Shown here piece by piece: positions 38,668-47,553 of a DNA stretch of 64,000 bases (position 1 is its first letter; the number at the start of each line of letters is the position of its first letter). The DNA lies in NCBI GenBank assembly GCA_035458585.1, contig DATHZN010000068.1, positions 22,670 through 86,669 on the forward strand. Reading direction: 5' to 3'. The position numbers and the translations under genes were made by a program. The DNA is from Marinobacterium_E sp035458585. GTDB taxonomy: Bacteria > Pseudomonadota > Gammaproteobacteria > Pseudomonadales > Balneatricaceae. The notes beneath the pieces are model-generated. The model saw nothing but the letters and a program-made list of their open reading frames with translations. It searched no databases and was not told the origin of the DNA.

Positions 38668-39942
38668 ATGCGTTCAGATAACCCCAATCCGCGTCACGTC
38701 AGTCGTATGACGCGTGACACCCTGGCACTGGTGCTGGCAGGCGGGCGCGGTTCGCGCTTGCATGAACTCACCGACTGGCGGGCTAAACCGGCACTCTACT
38801 TTGGCGGAAAGTACCGTATCATCGACTTTCCCTTGTCGAACTGTATCAACTCGGGGATTCGACGGATTGGTGTTCTGACGCAGTACAAGGCTCACTCATT
38901 GGTGCGTCATCTGGTACGCGGTTGGGGCTTTTTTAAGAATGAGCTGGGAGAGTTTGTTGATATACTCCCCGCATCACAGCGACACTCCGAGGCTTGGTAT
39001 CAGGGAACTGCAGATGCAATTTATCAGAACCTGGATATTATCCGCGCGGTACGTCCCAAATATGTTCTCGTACTCTCTGGCGATCATGTTTACAAGATGG
39101 ATTACGGTTTGATGCTTGCTGAACACGTTGCAAGCGGTGCCGATATGACCGTCTCCTGCTTGGAAGTTCCAGTTGAAGAGGCCGCGGGGGCCTTTGGTGT
39201 GATGAAGGTTGATGAGGAGAGCAGGGTCATTGGTTTCGAAGAGAAGCCGGCAAACCCGTCGACAATACCGGGAAGCGATAACCTGACACTGGCCTCCATG
39301 GGGAACTACGTTTTCAACACTGACTTTCTCTTCAAAATTCTGACTGACGATGCCCACACACCGGGCTCGAGCCGAGATTTCGGCAACGACATCATTCCGA
39401 AGATTATTGATAATCACAAGGTACTGGCATTCCCATTCCGCGATGATGATACCGGCGAGCGTGCTTACTGGCGTGATGTAGGCACATTAGACTCCTTCTG
39501 GAAGGCCAACATGGAGCTTATTCAGACGGTACCCCCGCTTAATATCTACGATAACGAGTGGCCGCTCTGGACGTATCAAGAACAACTGCCGCCAGCAAAG
39601 TTTGTTTTCGATGAGGAGTCCCGCTGCGGTAATGCCACGGAGTCGATGGTGTCGGGCGGTTGTATCATCTCAGGAGCCAGGGTCAAACACTCGGTTCTCT
39701 TCAGTGGTGTCAACATTCAGGAGCACTCTGAGATATATGACTCGGTGATTCTTCCTGATGTAGAGATAGGAAAGAACGTGAAGCTCAACAAAGTAATTAT
39801 TGATCGTAAGTCCAGACTTGATGATGGCTTTGAGGCTGGTTTTGATCATGAGGCTGATAGAGCTCGGGGCTTCCGAGTCACTAAAGAGGGTGTGGTGCTG
39901 ATCACCCGTGGCATGCTTGGACAGGAGGTAGGGTCTGCCTAA
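38668..39942 (+). CDS. glgC: Glucose-1-phosphate adenylyltransferase
   Basis: GlgC makes ADP-glucose from ATP and glucose-1-phosphate, the committed step of classical glycogen synthesis. The 424-residue protein has the nucleotide motif LVLAGGRGSRLHELTDWRAKPAL, the FGGKYRIIDFPLSNC segment, and YQGTADAIYQN. VLSGDHVYKMDY, the substrate-site FEEKPANP and a C-terminal left-handed beta-helix with hexapeptide repeats follow. I chose the ATG at 38668 with AGAAGGA upstream; an earlier in-frame ATG at 38629 has no ribosome site. Two GGA motifs precede the start. Allosteric control by glycolytic intermediates is expected for the family. Confidence 0.96.
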   Translation: MRSDNPNPRHVSRMTRDTLALVLAGGRGSRLHELTDWRAKPALYFGGKYRIIDFPLSNCINSGIRRIGVLTQYKAHSLVRHLVRGWGFFKNELGEFVDILPASQRHSEAWYQGTADAIYQNLDIIRAVRPKYVLVLSGDHVYKMDYGLMLAEHVASGADMTVSCLEVPVEEAAGAFGVMKVDEESRVIGFEEKPANPSTIPGSDNLTLASMGNYVFNTDFLFKILTDDAHTPGSSRDFGNDIIPKIIDNHKVLAFPFRDDDTGERAYWRDVGTLDSFWKANMELIQTVPPLNIYDNEWPLWTYQEQLPPAKFVFDEESRCGNATESMVSGGCIISGARVKHSVLFSGVNIQEHSEIYDSVILPDVEIGKNVKLNKVIIDRKSRLDDGFEAGFDHEADRARGFRVTKEGVVLITRGMLGQEVGSA

Positions 39943-39954
39943 GACCCGAAACAG

Positions 39955-41580
39955 ATGACCCGATACTCTACACAACCCATTGGCGGGCAGAAGCCCGGCA
40001 CCTCAGGTCTTCGTAAAAAAGTGAGGACTTTTCAACAGGCTAACTACCTTGAGAATTTCGTTCAGTCCATTTTCAATGCGCTGCCGGGATGCCGGGGTGA
40101 GAGGCTGGTGATTGGCGGAGATGGTCGTTTTCATAATAGAGAGGCTATTCAAACTATTATTGAAATGGCCGTTGCCAACGGTTTTGGTGAGCTGATTATA
40201 GGGCAGGGCGGGATTCTCTCAACGCCGGCGGCCTCCTGCATTATCCGCAAATATCCCAGCTGTGGTGGAATCGTGCTCTCTGCAAGCCATAATCCGGGTG
40301 GTCCAGATGAGGATTTCGGTATTAAGTTTAATGGCGCCAATGGCGGTCCTGCTACAGAGGCGATGACAGCGGTGATCTTTGAGCATACCCAGAGCATTAC
40401 TGAGTATGCCAAGGCAGAGATTGAGAGGGTCGACCTAGATCAGATCGGTGAGTTCAGGCGCGGTAACACACTGGTGCGAGTTGTGGACTCGGTTGCTGAC
40501 TACGCTGAACTGATGCAGTCGCTTTTTGATTTCGACGCAATGCGCGCAATGATCACTCGGGGAGACTTCAAACTCTGCTTTGACGCTATGCATGCTGTGA
40601 CTGGTCCATATGCCAAAGCTATTTTGGTGGATCTACTGGGTGCACCGCCTGAAAGTATTATCAACGCTGAGCCGAAAGAGGATTTTGGAGGCCATCACCC
40701 GGATCCAAATCTCGTACACGCAGCAGATCTTGTGACCCGCGTAAACACCGAAGGACTCGATTTTGGTGCTGCATCGGATGGTGATGGTGATCGGAATATG
40801 GTGTTGGGTAACAACTTCTACATTAATCCCTGCGATAGCCTGGCGCTGTTAGCTGCTCAGTCTGCACATATTCCCGCCTACGCGAGTGGACTGGCCGGTG
40901 TGGCACGCTCTATGCCAACGAGTCGGGCGCTGGATAGGGTAGCGGCGAAGCTGGAGCTCAACTGCTACGAGACGCCAACGGGATGGAAATTTTTTGGCAA
41001 CCTGATGGATGCTAATCGAATTACGTTCTGCGGCGAAGAGAGCTTTGGCACAGGTTCCAGCCACGTACGTGAAAAAGATGGACTTTGGGCCGTTCTGTGT
41101 TGGCTCAATATACTTGCCAAAACCGGGCAGAGCGCCGCTGAGTTGATGCGAAACCATTGGCAGGTCTATGGTCGCGACTTTTTCACTCGCCACGATTACG
41201 AAGGGGTGGATGCTGAGGTTGCTCAGGAGATGCTAGAGCGCTTGCGTAAGCAGCTTAACGAGCTAGCAGGACAGCAGTTTGCGGGTCTAGAGGTGAGCAG
41301 TGCTGATGAGTTTAGTTACACCGATCCAGTAGACGGTTCAGTGAGCCGGGGGCAGGGGTTACGTATCTTTTTTGTCAATGGTGGTCGTGTCGTTCTGCGA
41401 CTATCAGGTACCGGTACCAGTGGGGCCACTCTGCGAGTCTACTATGATCAATATGAACCACCCAAGGGTGACCTCGATCAGGATCCCCAGCAAGCACTGG
41501 CTCCGTTGATACGCGCAGCTGACCAGCTGGTTGGTATTAGCGCCAGCACAGGTCGCACGTTGCCTGACGTAATCACCTGA
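39955..41580 (+). CDS. pgm: Phosphoglucomutase (alpha-D-glucose phosphate-specific)
   Basis: Pgm interconverts glucose-1-phosphate and glucose-6-phosphate, linking glycogen to glycolysis. The 541-residue protein has the GTSGLRKKV start, the phosphoserine loop VLSASHNPGGP near residue 110, the metal-binding DGDGDRNM, the sugar-binding CGEESFGTGSSH and a C-terminal RLSGTGTSGATLR phosphate site. The start and the GEESFG context match the single-domain-order Pgm family used in glycogen clusters rather than PGM/PMM AlgC. It sits 12 bases after glgC and 11 before glgA, so all three are surely co-transcribed. Confidence 0.96.
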   Translation: MTRYSTQPIGGQKPGTSGLRKKVRTFQQANYLENFVQSIFNALPGCRGERLVIGGDGRFHNREAIQTIIEMAVANGFGELIIGQGGILSTPAASCIIRKYPSCGGIVLSASHNPGGPDEDFGIKFNGANGGPATEAMTAVIFEHTQSITEYAKAEIERVDLDQIGEFRRGNTLVRVVDSVADYAELMQSLFDFDAMRAMITRGDFKLCFDAMHAVTGPYAKAILVDLLGAPPESIINAEPKEDFGGHHPDPNLVHAADLVTRVNTEGLDFGAASDGDGDRNMVLGNNFYINPCDSLALLAAQSAHIPAYASGLAGVARSMPTSRALDRVAAKLELNCYETPTGWKFFGNLMDANRITFCGEESFGTGSSHVREKDGLWAVLCWLNILAKTGQSAAELMRNHWQVYGRDFFTRHDYEGVDAEVAQEMLERLRKQLNELAGQQFAGLEVSSADEFSYTDPVDGSVSRGQGLRIFFVNGGRVVLRLSGTGTSGATLRVYYDQYEPPKGDLDQDPQQALAPLIRAADQLVGISASTGRTLPDVIT

Positions 41581-41591
41581 TAAGGAATCTG

Positions 41592-43157
41592 ATGAACATT
41601 TTAATGGTGGCCGCCGAGAACGATGCACTTGAGGGCGCAAAGGTTGGTGGTATAGCTGATGTCGTCCGTGACATTGCGCCGGCACTCGCACAGCGCAGTC
41701 ACACAGTCAACGTGCTACTTCCCGGGTATCAGGCGCTATCTGAACAGGCCGGTAGTCAACGCATAGCCCGTATCCAAGTGCAATTTTGGAGTCGCACCGA
41801 GACAGTTGACCTGTTTACCGTACCGGGTCGCTCACCTACCCCAGGGGTGACGCAGTGGGTTTTGGAGCATCCGCTCTTTGCAGCGGCAGGGAAGGGGCGT
41901 GTGTACTGTGATGATCCACCGGATCGCCCTTTTGCTACTGATGCGTCAAAGTTTGCGCTGTTCTCAACTGCAGCAGCAGAGGCGGCTCTGCAGGGATGGT
42001 TTGGGTCTCTGGATATTATTCATCTGCACGACTGGCACGCTGCCACGCTCGCTTTGCTGCGGGCTAGCGAACCGCGCTACGCTCCCTTGAAGGCTATTCG
42101 AACCGTCTTCAGCATTCATAATCTCGCGCTCCAGGGAATTCGCCCTTTTGACGGCGACATTTCAGCGGTGCATGCTTGGTTCCCGGGCTTGCCGCTACCC
42201 CATGAGCGCGTGAGGGATCCGCGCTACGGTGATTGCATCAACCTGATGAGAGTCGGTATCAACCTCTGCGATGCGGTTCATGCTGTATCACCTACTTACG
42301 TAACAGAGATTACCCAACCGAGTCGTCCTGAAAAGGGCTTTTTTGGCGGAGAGGGTCTGGATCCGGATCTTCTGAATGCACAGCGCAATGGTCGCCTTGT
42401 TGGTATTTTAAATGGAGCTGAGTATCAAGAGTCATTCGAGCCCCATCTAGAAATTAAACTGCCCGAATTGCTGTTTGAGGCAGAGAATAGGGTTATTAGT
42501 TGGATCGCCCGCGAACCTCAGTGTCACTCCAGTCACAGTATTGCACTCGCTCGTATACAACAGTGGTTGCGACAGCTATCGGATCAGGACCACCAGATGT
42601 TGTTGACCTCTGTTGGCCGGCTTACTGATCAAAAAGCGCTTCTGCTGCGCCAAATGATGTTCAACGGCAAATCTCTCTTGGATAATATGCTAGTCAAGAT
42701 GCAGGGCCGTGCGCGACTCGTGCTATTGGGAAGCGGGGATCCACTGCTAGAACAGTTTTTGCTGGAAGTGGCTAGTCGTCACAGCAACTTCATTTTTTTG
42801 CGTGGTTTCTCCATAGAGCTATCGGAGTCTCTCTACCAGGCAGGCGATCTGTTTATTATGCCTAGCTCTTTTGAACCCTGTGGGATTAGCCAGATGTTGG
42901 CAATGCGAGCGGGTCAACCCTGCTTGGTACATGCTGTCGGCGGGCTGGCAGATACAGTGATCGATGGAGTTACCGGATTCAGCTTCAAGGGTGACAGCTT
43001 AGAAGAGCAGTGCGAGTCACTGCTGGAAACTGCTGAGCGAGCAATGTCTGCTTTTAAACAGACAGCCGAATGGAATGAGATGTGTGCGAAAGCATCAAAC
43101 CAGCGGTTTCTCTGGAGTGACTCCGCAATTGATTACGAAAATAAACTTTATCAATAG
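41592..43157 (+). CDS. glgA: Glycogen synthase
   Basis: GlgA extends alpha-1,4-glucan chains from ADP-glucose. The 521-residue GT5 protein has the ADP-glucose loop KVGGIADVVRD near residue 17, HLHDWHAA, TVFSIHNLALQGI, the VSPTYVTEI segment and the C-terminal glutamate motif PSSFEPCGISQMLAMRAGQ. A TVIDGVTGFSF block follows. It is a little longer than the Escherichia coli enzyme, and the KxGGL lysine motif ends in Ile. It lies 11 bases after pgm and eight before gloA. Confidence 0.95.
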   Translation: MNILMVAAENDALEGAKVGGIADVVRDIAPALAQRSHTVNVLLPGYQALSEQAGSQRIARIQVQFWSRTETVDLFTVPGRSPTPGVTQWVLEHPLFAAAGKGRVYCDDPPDRPFATDASKFALFSTAAAEAALQGWFGSLDIIHLHDWHAATLALLRASEPRYAPLKAIRTVFSIHNLALQGIRPFDGDISAVHAWFPGLPLPHERVRDPRYGDCINLMRVGINLCDAVHAVSPTYVTEITQPSRPEKGFFGGEGLDPDLLNAQRNGRLVGILNGAEYQESFEPHLEIKLPELLFEAENRVISWIAREPQCHSSHSIALARIQQWLRQLSDQDHQMLLTSVGRLTDQKALLLRQMMFNGKSLLDNMLVKMQGRARLVLLGSGDPLLEQFLLEVASRHSNFIFLRGFSIELSESLYQAGDLFIMPSSFEPCGISQMLAMRAGQPCLVHAVGGLADTVIDGVTGFSFKGDSLEEQCESLLETAERAMSAFKQTAEWNEMCAKASNQRFLWSDSAIDYENKLYQ

Positions 43158-43165
43158 GAGGCTGT

Positions 43166-43606
43166 ATGCGCTATCTGCATACAATGGTACGTGTCAAAGA
43201 TCTGCAGCAGTCGTTGAGTTTTTATACTGATGGCCTCGGTCTGGTTGAAGTTAATCGCATGGAGAGTAGAGGCGGGCGCTTTACCCTCGTTTTTTTAGCC
43301 GCACCAGAGGATGCCCAGCGTGGACTGGCGAATAGAGCCCCCCTCGTTGAATTGACATACAACTGGGACTCTGAGGATTATCAAGGTGGGCGTAACTTCG
43401 GCCACCTCGCGTACGAGGTGGATGATATCTATGCGCTCTGCCAGCATCTTAGTGATCATGGAGTCGTTATCAATCGCCCACCACGTGACGGTCACATGGC
43501 ATTTGTGCGTTCACCCGATGGGATCTCTGTCGAGTTACTACAAAAAGGCGCTGCATTACCACCGGCCGAACCTTGGGTATCGATGCCAAATACTGGGAGC
43601 TGGTAG
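43166..43606 (+). CDS. gloA: Lactoylglutathione lyase (glyoxalase I)
   Basis: GloA isomerises the glutathione-methylglyoxal adduct to lactoylglutathione. The 146-residue VOC-fold protein has all four metal ligands at family positions: His5 (RYLHTMVRV), Glu62 (VELTYNW), His80 (FGHLAYEV) and Glu123 (GISVELLQK). The ELTYNW segment is characteristic of true GloA. It has an AGGAG ribosome site and follows glgA by eight bases, so detoxification of methylglyoxal is wired to glycogen metabolism here. Confidence 0.92.
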   Translation: MRYLHTMVRVKDLQQSLSFYTDGLGLVEVNRMESRGGRFTLVFLAAPEDAQRGLANRAPLVELTYNWDSEDYQGGRNFGHLAYEVDDIYALCQHLSDHGVVINRPPRDGHMAFVRSPDGISVELLQKGAALPPAEPWVSMPNTGSW

Positions 43607-43615
43607 AGCAAGGGC

Positions 43616-43816
43616 TCAACAGTGATTGCGTAAAGCGGCTACGAAACAGTTGATCTCTTCTCGCTCGGAGTAGCCTCGTTGGCGGGCTACTTCGCGGCAA
43701 CGCTGCTCGTCAAATTGGCTACGAACCTTACCAGCCATGCGACAGCCGTCATCATAAGCGCTGATCAATCGGTCAACACGCTTGATTTTAGTTGATCTGG
43801 AAGTTTTGTACTCCAT
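43616..43816 (-). CDS. Small basic protein of unknown function
   Basis: The ORF encodes 66 residues and has an excellent ribosome site (AAAGGAG, five bases before the ATG), which is the main reason to call it. The sequence is rich in Arg and Lys, helical in pattern, with three cysteines (GCRMAG, QRCREVARQRG and a C-terminal HC). I recognise no family. It converges on gloA with a nine-base gap and is followed upstream by a 369-base gap. Confidence 0.55.
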   Translation of the reverse strand: MEYKTSRSTKIKRVDRLISAYDDGCRMAGKVRSQFDEQRCREVARQRGYSEREEINCFVAALRNHC

Positions 43817-44185
43817 GATAACTCCTTTGTCGTCTTTAAATTACGACTTTGACTCTGATAGCTTAGATCAGAGAACCCTCTTTTAAATTGAAAATTCTTC
43901 CTTGTGGCCCTTTGGATAGGCTCGAACTTTTTATGTTGGTCGAGGCAGCACAAATCATGCCAACTCATAAAAACGTACTGTAAATAGGTGCCTAAAAACG
44001 CGGTTTAGTGCGTCAAAAAAGAGAGGGTGAAAGCGTGGAAACAGAGCATGGTGAAATTTTCATACAGAGGGTTCTGATGCTCGTTCTTATATTTGCGCAT
44101 CGTGGGCAGGCGCACAGAGTGGAGCTATCATCTTCGCAAATGGGTTTCTAGTATACACACCCCGCCACTACATCGGAGCGATTAG
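43817..44185. other. Intergenic region before the Gdt1-type gene
   Basis: This 369-base gap separates the divergent small protein and the Gdt1/UPF0016 gene. I looked for a yybP-ykoY manganese riboswitch, common before this transporter family, and do not recognise one. No gene, repeat or RNA can be supported here. Confidence 0.5.
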
Positions 44186-44779
44186 GTGTACCCATTAGAT
44201 TTCATCTCCGCCGCTATCTCCTCCTTTAGCCTAGTTTCTTTAGCTGAGATTGGTGACAAAAGTCAGTTGGTCTGTATGGCTCTCGCGGCGCGTCATCGAC
44301 ATTGGCCGGTTCTTTTGGGAGCTTCTGCGGCTTTTCTCTTACTCAACCTGCTGGCTGTTCTCTTTGGGGCGAGTGTAGCGATTTGGCTGCCAGAGGTCGT
44401 TATCGCTTTATTTGTCGGACTGATGTTTCTGACTTTCGGTGTGCAAGCTCTCAGATCAGGGGTGGATGACGACGAGGAGGCGTTAAGTGAGAAACCAGGG
44501 CATGGCATCTTTCTGACGGCCTTTAGTCTGATTTTTCTCTCTGAATTCGGCGATAAAACCCAAATCGCAGTGGCTGGATTATCGACCAGTTTTTCCGCAT
44601 CGGCTGTATGGCTGGGCTCATCCATTGCGTTGATACTAACATCGGCTGCAGGGATATGGGCAGGTAAACGCCTACTGAACAAGTTGCCTCTCAACCGGCT
44701 TCATAAAATTGCCGGCATGATGTTTTTGACATTTTCAGCTGTCGCGGGATATCGCACCTTCGAACTTTTAGATTATTGA
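44186..44779 (+). CDS. Gdt1/UPF0016 family cation transporter
   Basis: The 197-residue protein has six membrane spans in two homologous halves, each with the family signature: LAEIGDKSQL near residue 21 and LSEFGDKTQI near residue 113. This E-x-G-D-K-[ST]-Q pair defines the TMEM165/GDT1 family, whose bacterial members export manganese (MneA/MntX-like) or move calcium. An acidic loop (SGVDDDEEALSEK) separates the halves. The start is GTG with GGAG about 10 bases upstream. It is followed by a palindromic hairpin. The ion cannot be told from sequence alone, though manganese is the better-supported guess. Confidence 0.9.
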   Translation: MYPLDFISAAISSFSLVSLAEIGDKSQLVCMALAARHRHWPVLLGASAAFLLLNLLAVLFGASVAIWLPEVVIALFVGLMFLTFGVQALRSGVDDDEEALSEKPGHGIFLTAFSLIFLSEFGDKTQIAVAGLSTSFSASAVWLGSSIALILTSAAGIWAGKRLLNKLPLNRLHKIAGMMFLTFSAVAGYRTFELLDY

Positions 44780-44831
44780 TCTTCAGACTAGCAGGGTGCA
44801 CCAAGCTGCAAAGCTTTAATCTGCGATAATG

Positions 44832-44868
44832 AGCGCAGCCCGGGCTGCGCTTTACGTTTTTCGTAAAG
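44832..44868. terminator. Palindromic hairpins between convergent genes
   Basis: AGCGCAGCCC and its exact complement form a 10-pair stem with no loop bases, followed by CTTTACG-TTTTT-CGTAAAG. They lie between the convergent transporter and isomerase genes, so a bidirectional terminator is likely. T runs are imperfect in both directions. Confidence 0.6.
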
Positions 44869-44876
44869 GGGCTCGG

Positions 44877-45461
44877 TTACGAAAGTTTTTTTGCTAGTTC
44901 AAGTGCGTCAGTCAAACGATCCTGACCCCAGAACGGTTCGCCATTGACGATGTAGAAAGGGGAGCCGAATACGCCCGCTGCGATCGCCTCGCGTGTCTCG
45001 TCCTCTAACTGCTGATTTAGGTTCTGAGACTGCTCCAATAGACTGGTTGGTAAGTTCTGCTCAGTCAGTATCTCAGACAGTGTCTCGTTATCAGCGATAT
45101 TTCGCTCCTGAGCCCAAACTCCTGCCAACAGTGCCTGTAAGAGGGCACCAATATCTGCGCCATTATTGCGAGCTGCGAGGAGCAGTCGTGAGGCAGGCTT
45201 TGGGTCCACAGGAAAATGCGCAGGATGAAAGTTAATCTCTTTACCCCTTCGGGCTGAAATGCGGTGTAACTCTGCCATGCGATAGTCAAGCCTCTGTTTT
45301 GATCTCTGCCCGAGCGGTATACCGCCTGTCTCGGCAAACACCAGTGGCAGATCAATCGGATGATATCGAATTCCATTTGGAGCGTTGCGCTCAAGTTCAT
45401 CTCCGGCGAGGTAGGTAAAGGGTGAAATCGGAGCGAAGTAGTAGTCAATTGTTGCAGGCAT
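44877..45461 (-). CDS. 2-hydroxychromene-2-carboxylate isomerase family protein
   Basis: The 194-residue protein is of the DsbA-like/GST-kappa fold used by 2-hydroxychromene-2-carboxylate isomerase. It has the start IDYYFAPISPFTYLAG with a serine at position 13 in the glutathione-activating place, FHPAHFPVDPKPASRLLLAA, and VFGSPFYIVNGEPFWGQDRL near the C terminus. The last motif is diagnostic. There are no naphthalene-degradation genes near it, so the physiological substrate is open; many marine relatives are annotated only by family. It lies 18 bases downstream of the lone receiver gene on the same strand. Confidence 0.85.
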   Translation of the reverse strand: MPATIDYYFAPISPFTYLAGDELERNAPNGIRYHPIDLPLVFAETGGIPLGQRSKQRLDYRMAELHRISARRGKEINFHPAHFPVDPKPASRLLLAARNNGADIGALLQALLAGVWAQERNIADNETLSEILTEQNLPTSLLEQSQNLNQQLEDETREAIAAGVFGSPFYIVNGEPFWGQDRLTDALELAKKLS

Positions 45462-45479
45462 AGCTATCCCTCATCGTTA

Positions 45480-45854
45480 TTATTTTCTCAGGATTGAGTT
45501 TACAGTATCAGTAACCTCTTGGAGTGCACAGGGTTTGACCAGAAAGGCTTTCGCACCCACAGCATCAGCTTGTTTGAGCTCCATTGGAGAGTCATACCCA
45601 GAAAGAAATATCATCGGGGTATCCCGGCTGGACTCAACACGACGTAACATCTGCGCCAACTCGATACCTGAGATATTGGGCATGTTGATATCAAGAATAA
45701 TGAGATCTGGCTGATGTTTAAGAGCGATATTAAGCCCCGTTTCCGGGTCCATTGCCAGCATCACTCGATAGTGATCACTGAGTGCATCGTTTACGCTGGT
45801 CAACGTAAAACTATCATCATCAATACAGAGCACGAGTTTTCGTTCGTCGCCCAT
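45480..45854 (-). CDS. Single-domain response regulator
   Basis: The 124-residue protein is a bare receiver domain. It keeps all key residues: the acidic cluster at 12-14 (CIDDDSF), the phosphoacceptor Asp55 (LIILDINMPN), Ser85 (FLSGYD) and Lys107 (LVKPCAL). With no output domain it probably acts by protein contact, as CheY-like proteins do. No histidine kinase is encoded in the window. It is transcribed toward the isomerase gene and diverges from gnd. Confidence 0.9.
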   Translation of the reverse strand: MGDERKLVLCIDDDSFTLTSVNDALSDHYRVMLAMDPETGLNIALKHQPDLIILDINMPNISGIELAQMLRRVESSRDTPMIFLSGYDSPMELKQADAVGAKAFLVKPCALQEVTDTVNSILRK

Positions 45855-45938
45855 AGTGTTTCCTTTACAGATTCAAGCGTCTCCTAAGAATAGCGCATTG
45901 CAAGCTTTCCGCTTAGCGCAGACTCAATAAAACTTTGC

Positions 45939-45947
45939 TGATACAAT
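45939..45947 (+). promoter_or_regulatory. Extended -10 element before gnd
   Basis: TGATACAAT gives an extended -10 (TG-N-TACAAT) 41 bases before the gnd ATG. I see no convincing -35. Pattern match only. Confidence 0.35.
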
Positions 45948-45987
45948 CGCGCGAACCCTATTTTCACTGCAATCAAGAGGAGAGACA

Positions 45988-47508
45988 ATGAGTGAAATGG
46001 CGCCATTGGCCAAAGTAGGTTTTATCGGTATGGGTGTGATGGGTAAAAACCTCGCACTGAATCTGGCTGATAATGGCTACAGTCTAGCTGCCTTCGATCT
46101 TGACAGTTCAAAGGTTCAGGCGGCCATCGCTCAGGAGCGTGCTGAAGCGCCTAATCTTCCAGCACGAATCCATGGTTGTTCCTCGTATACAGAACTACTG
46201 GCGGCTACCAGCACACCGCGAATCATCATGCTTTCGGTACCAGCAGGCGAACCTGTCGACCACGTCTGTAAAAAACTCATTGATGCGGGGATTCAGGCCG
46301 ATGATATTGTTGTAGACACGGGCAATTCGCTCTGGACTGATACTCGTGATCGTGAAAAGCAGTATGCTGGTAGGTTTATCTTTTTCTCGACAGCGGTATC
46401 AGGTGGCGAGGAGGGTGCACGCTTTGGACCAGCGCTGATGCCCTCAGGTGACCCCTACGCCTGGACACGCCTGCGTCCGGTCATGGAGGCTATCGCTGCA
46501 AAAGTGGACCCCGAAACAGGTCTGCCCATTGAGCGTAAAGAGCCGGGTAACCCGGTTACCGGAGGTGAGCCCTGTGCGGCCTATATCGGCGACTCGGGTT
46601 CTGGCCATTATGTGAAGATGGTACACAACGGGATCGAATACGCTGATATGCAGCTGATTTGTGAAGTATACCATTTGATGCGCCATGCGATGGCCATGAC
46701 GCCAGCAGAGATCGCGGAAGTATTTCGCCAGTGGAACAAAGGCCCTCTGCACTCCTACCTTATCGAGATCAGTGCTGAAGTGCTTGATCAGGTAGACCAG
46801 GAGACCGGACTGCCTCTGGTTGACATTATTCTCGACAAAGCCGGGCAGAAGGGAACCGGCTTGTGGACTGCAGTCAGCAGTCTACAAGTTGGTGCCCCAG
46901 CACCGACAATTACCAACGCTGTATTTGCTCGTGCGCTCTCGACTCTCAAGGAGGAGCGTAAGGCTGCCTCAAAAATCCTCCCTGGCCCCGTGGGCGGCCA
47001 GATCAAAACATCTCGGGAAGAGTTAATTGAGCAACTTCATGATGCTCTCTACTGTGCCAAAATATGTGCCTATGCACAGGGTTTTCAGCTGATGCAGATG
47101 GCCGCTAAGGAGCATGGTTGGAATCTTAATTTCTCTGCGATTGCAAAGATCTGGCGTGCTGGCTGTATCATTCGTGCGGTCTTTTTACAGCCTATTGCGG
47201 ATGCATTTGAACGTAATCCCCAGCTCCATAGTCTGCTGATGGACCCCTTCTTTGCTGAGCAGGTGGGACGTTATCAAGCGAATTGGCGTTCGGTTGTGGC
47301 ACAGGCTGTGATGGCAGGCATACCCGCAGGAGCAATCAGTTCTGCGTTGGCCTATTACGACTCCTACCGTACTGAAGTTCTGCCGGCTAACTTGCTACAG
47401 GGGCAACGCGACTTTTTCGGTGCCCATACCTTTACCCGGGTCGACCGTCCTGAGGGCAAGTATCATGTGCATTGGACTGAGGCTGGTCGCCCCATCCGAA
47501 AAGTCTAA
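45988..47508 (+). CDS. gnd: 6-phosphogluconate dehydrogenase (decarboxylating)
   Basis: Gnd converts 6-phosphogluconate to ribulose-5-phosphate with NADP and CO2 release in the pentose phosphate pathway. The 506-residue protein has the Rossmann start VGFIGMGVMGKNLALNLADNGY, the substrate motif AVSGGEEGARFGP and the catalytic lysine in YVKMVHNGIEYADMQL. DKAGQKGTGLWTA and the C-terminal helical domain follow. The length and GGEEGA motif fit the long, dimeric class. It has an AGGAGAG ribosome site. It is the only pentose phosphate gene here and is not in an obvious operon. Confidence 0.96.
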   Translation: MSEMAPLAKVGFIGMGVMGKNLALNLADNGYSLAAFDLDSSKVQAAIAQERAEAPNLPARIHGCSSYTELLAATSTPRIIMLSVPAGEPVDHVCKKLIDAGIQADDIVVDTGNSLWTDTRDREKQYAGRFIFFSTAVSGGEEGARFGPALMPSGDPYAWTRLRPVMEAIAAKVDPETGLPIERKEPGNPVTGGEPCAAYIGDSGSGHYVKMVHNGIEYADMQLICEVYHLMRHAMAMTPAEIAEVFRQWNKGPLHSYLIEISAEVLDQVDQETGLPLVDIILDKAGQKGTGLWTAVSSLQVGAPAPTITNAVFARALSTLKEERKAASKILPGPVGGQIKTSREELIEQLHDALYCAKICAYAQGFQLMQMAAKEHGWNLNFSAIAKIWRAGCIIRAVFLQPIADAFERNPQLHSLLMDPFFAEQVGRYQANWRSVVAQAVMAGIPAGAISSALAYYDSYRTEVLPANLLQGQRDFFGAHTFTRVDRPEGKYHVHWTEAGRPIRKV

Positions 47509-47553
47509 AGTCGATTGACGCGCCAGGTTAATCCCTTGCGTTGCCGGCACCCG

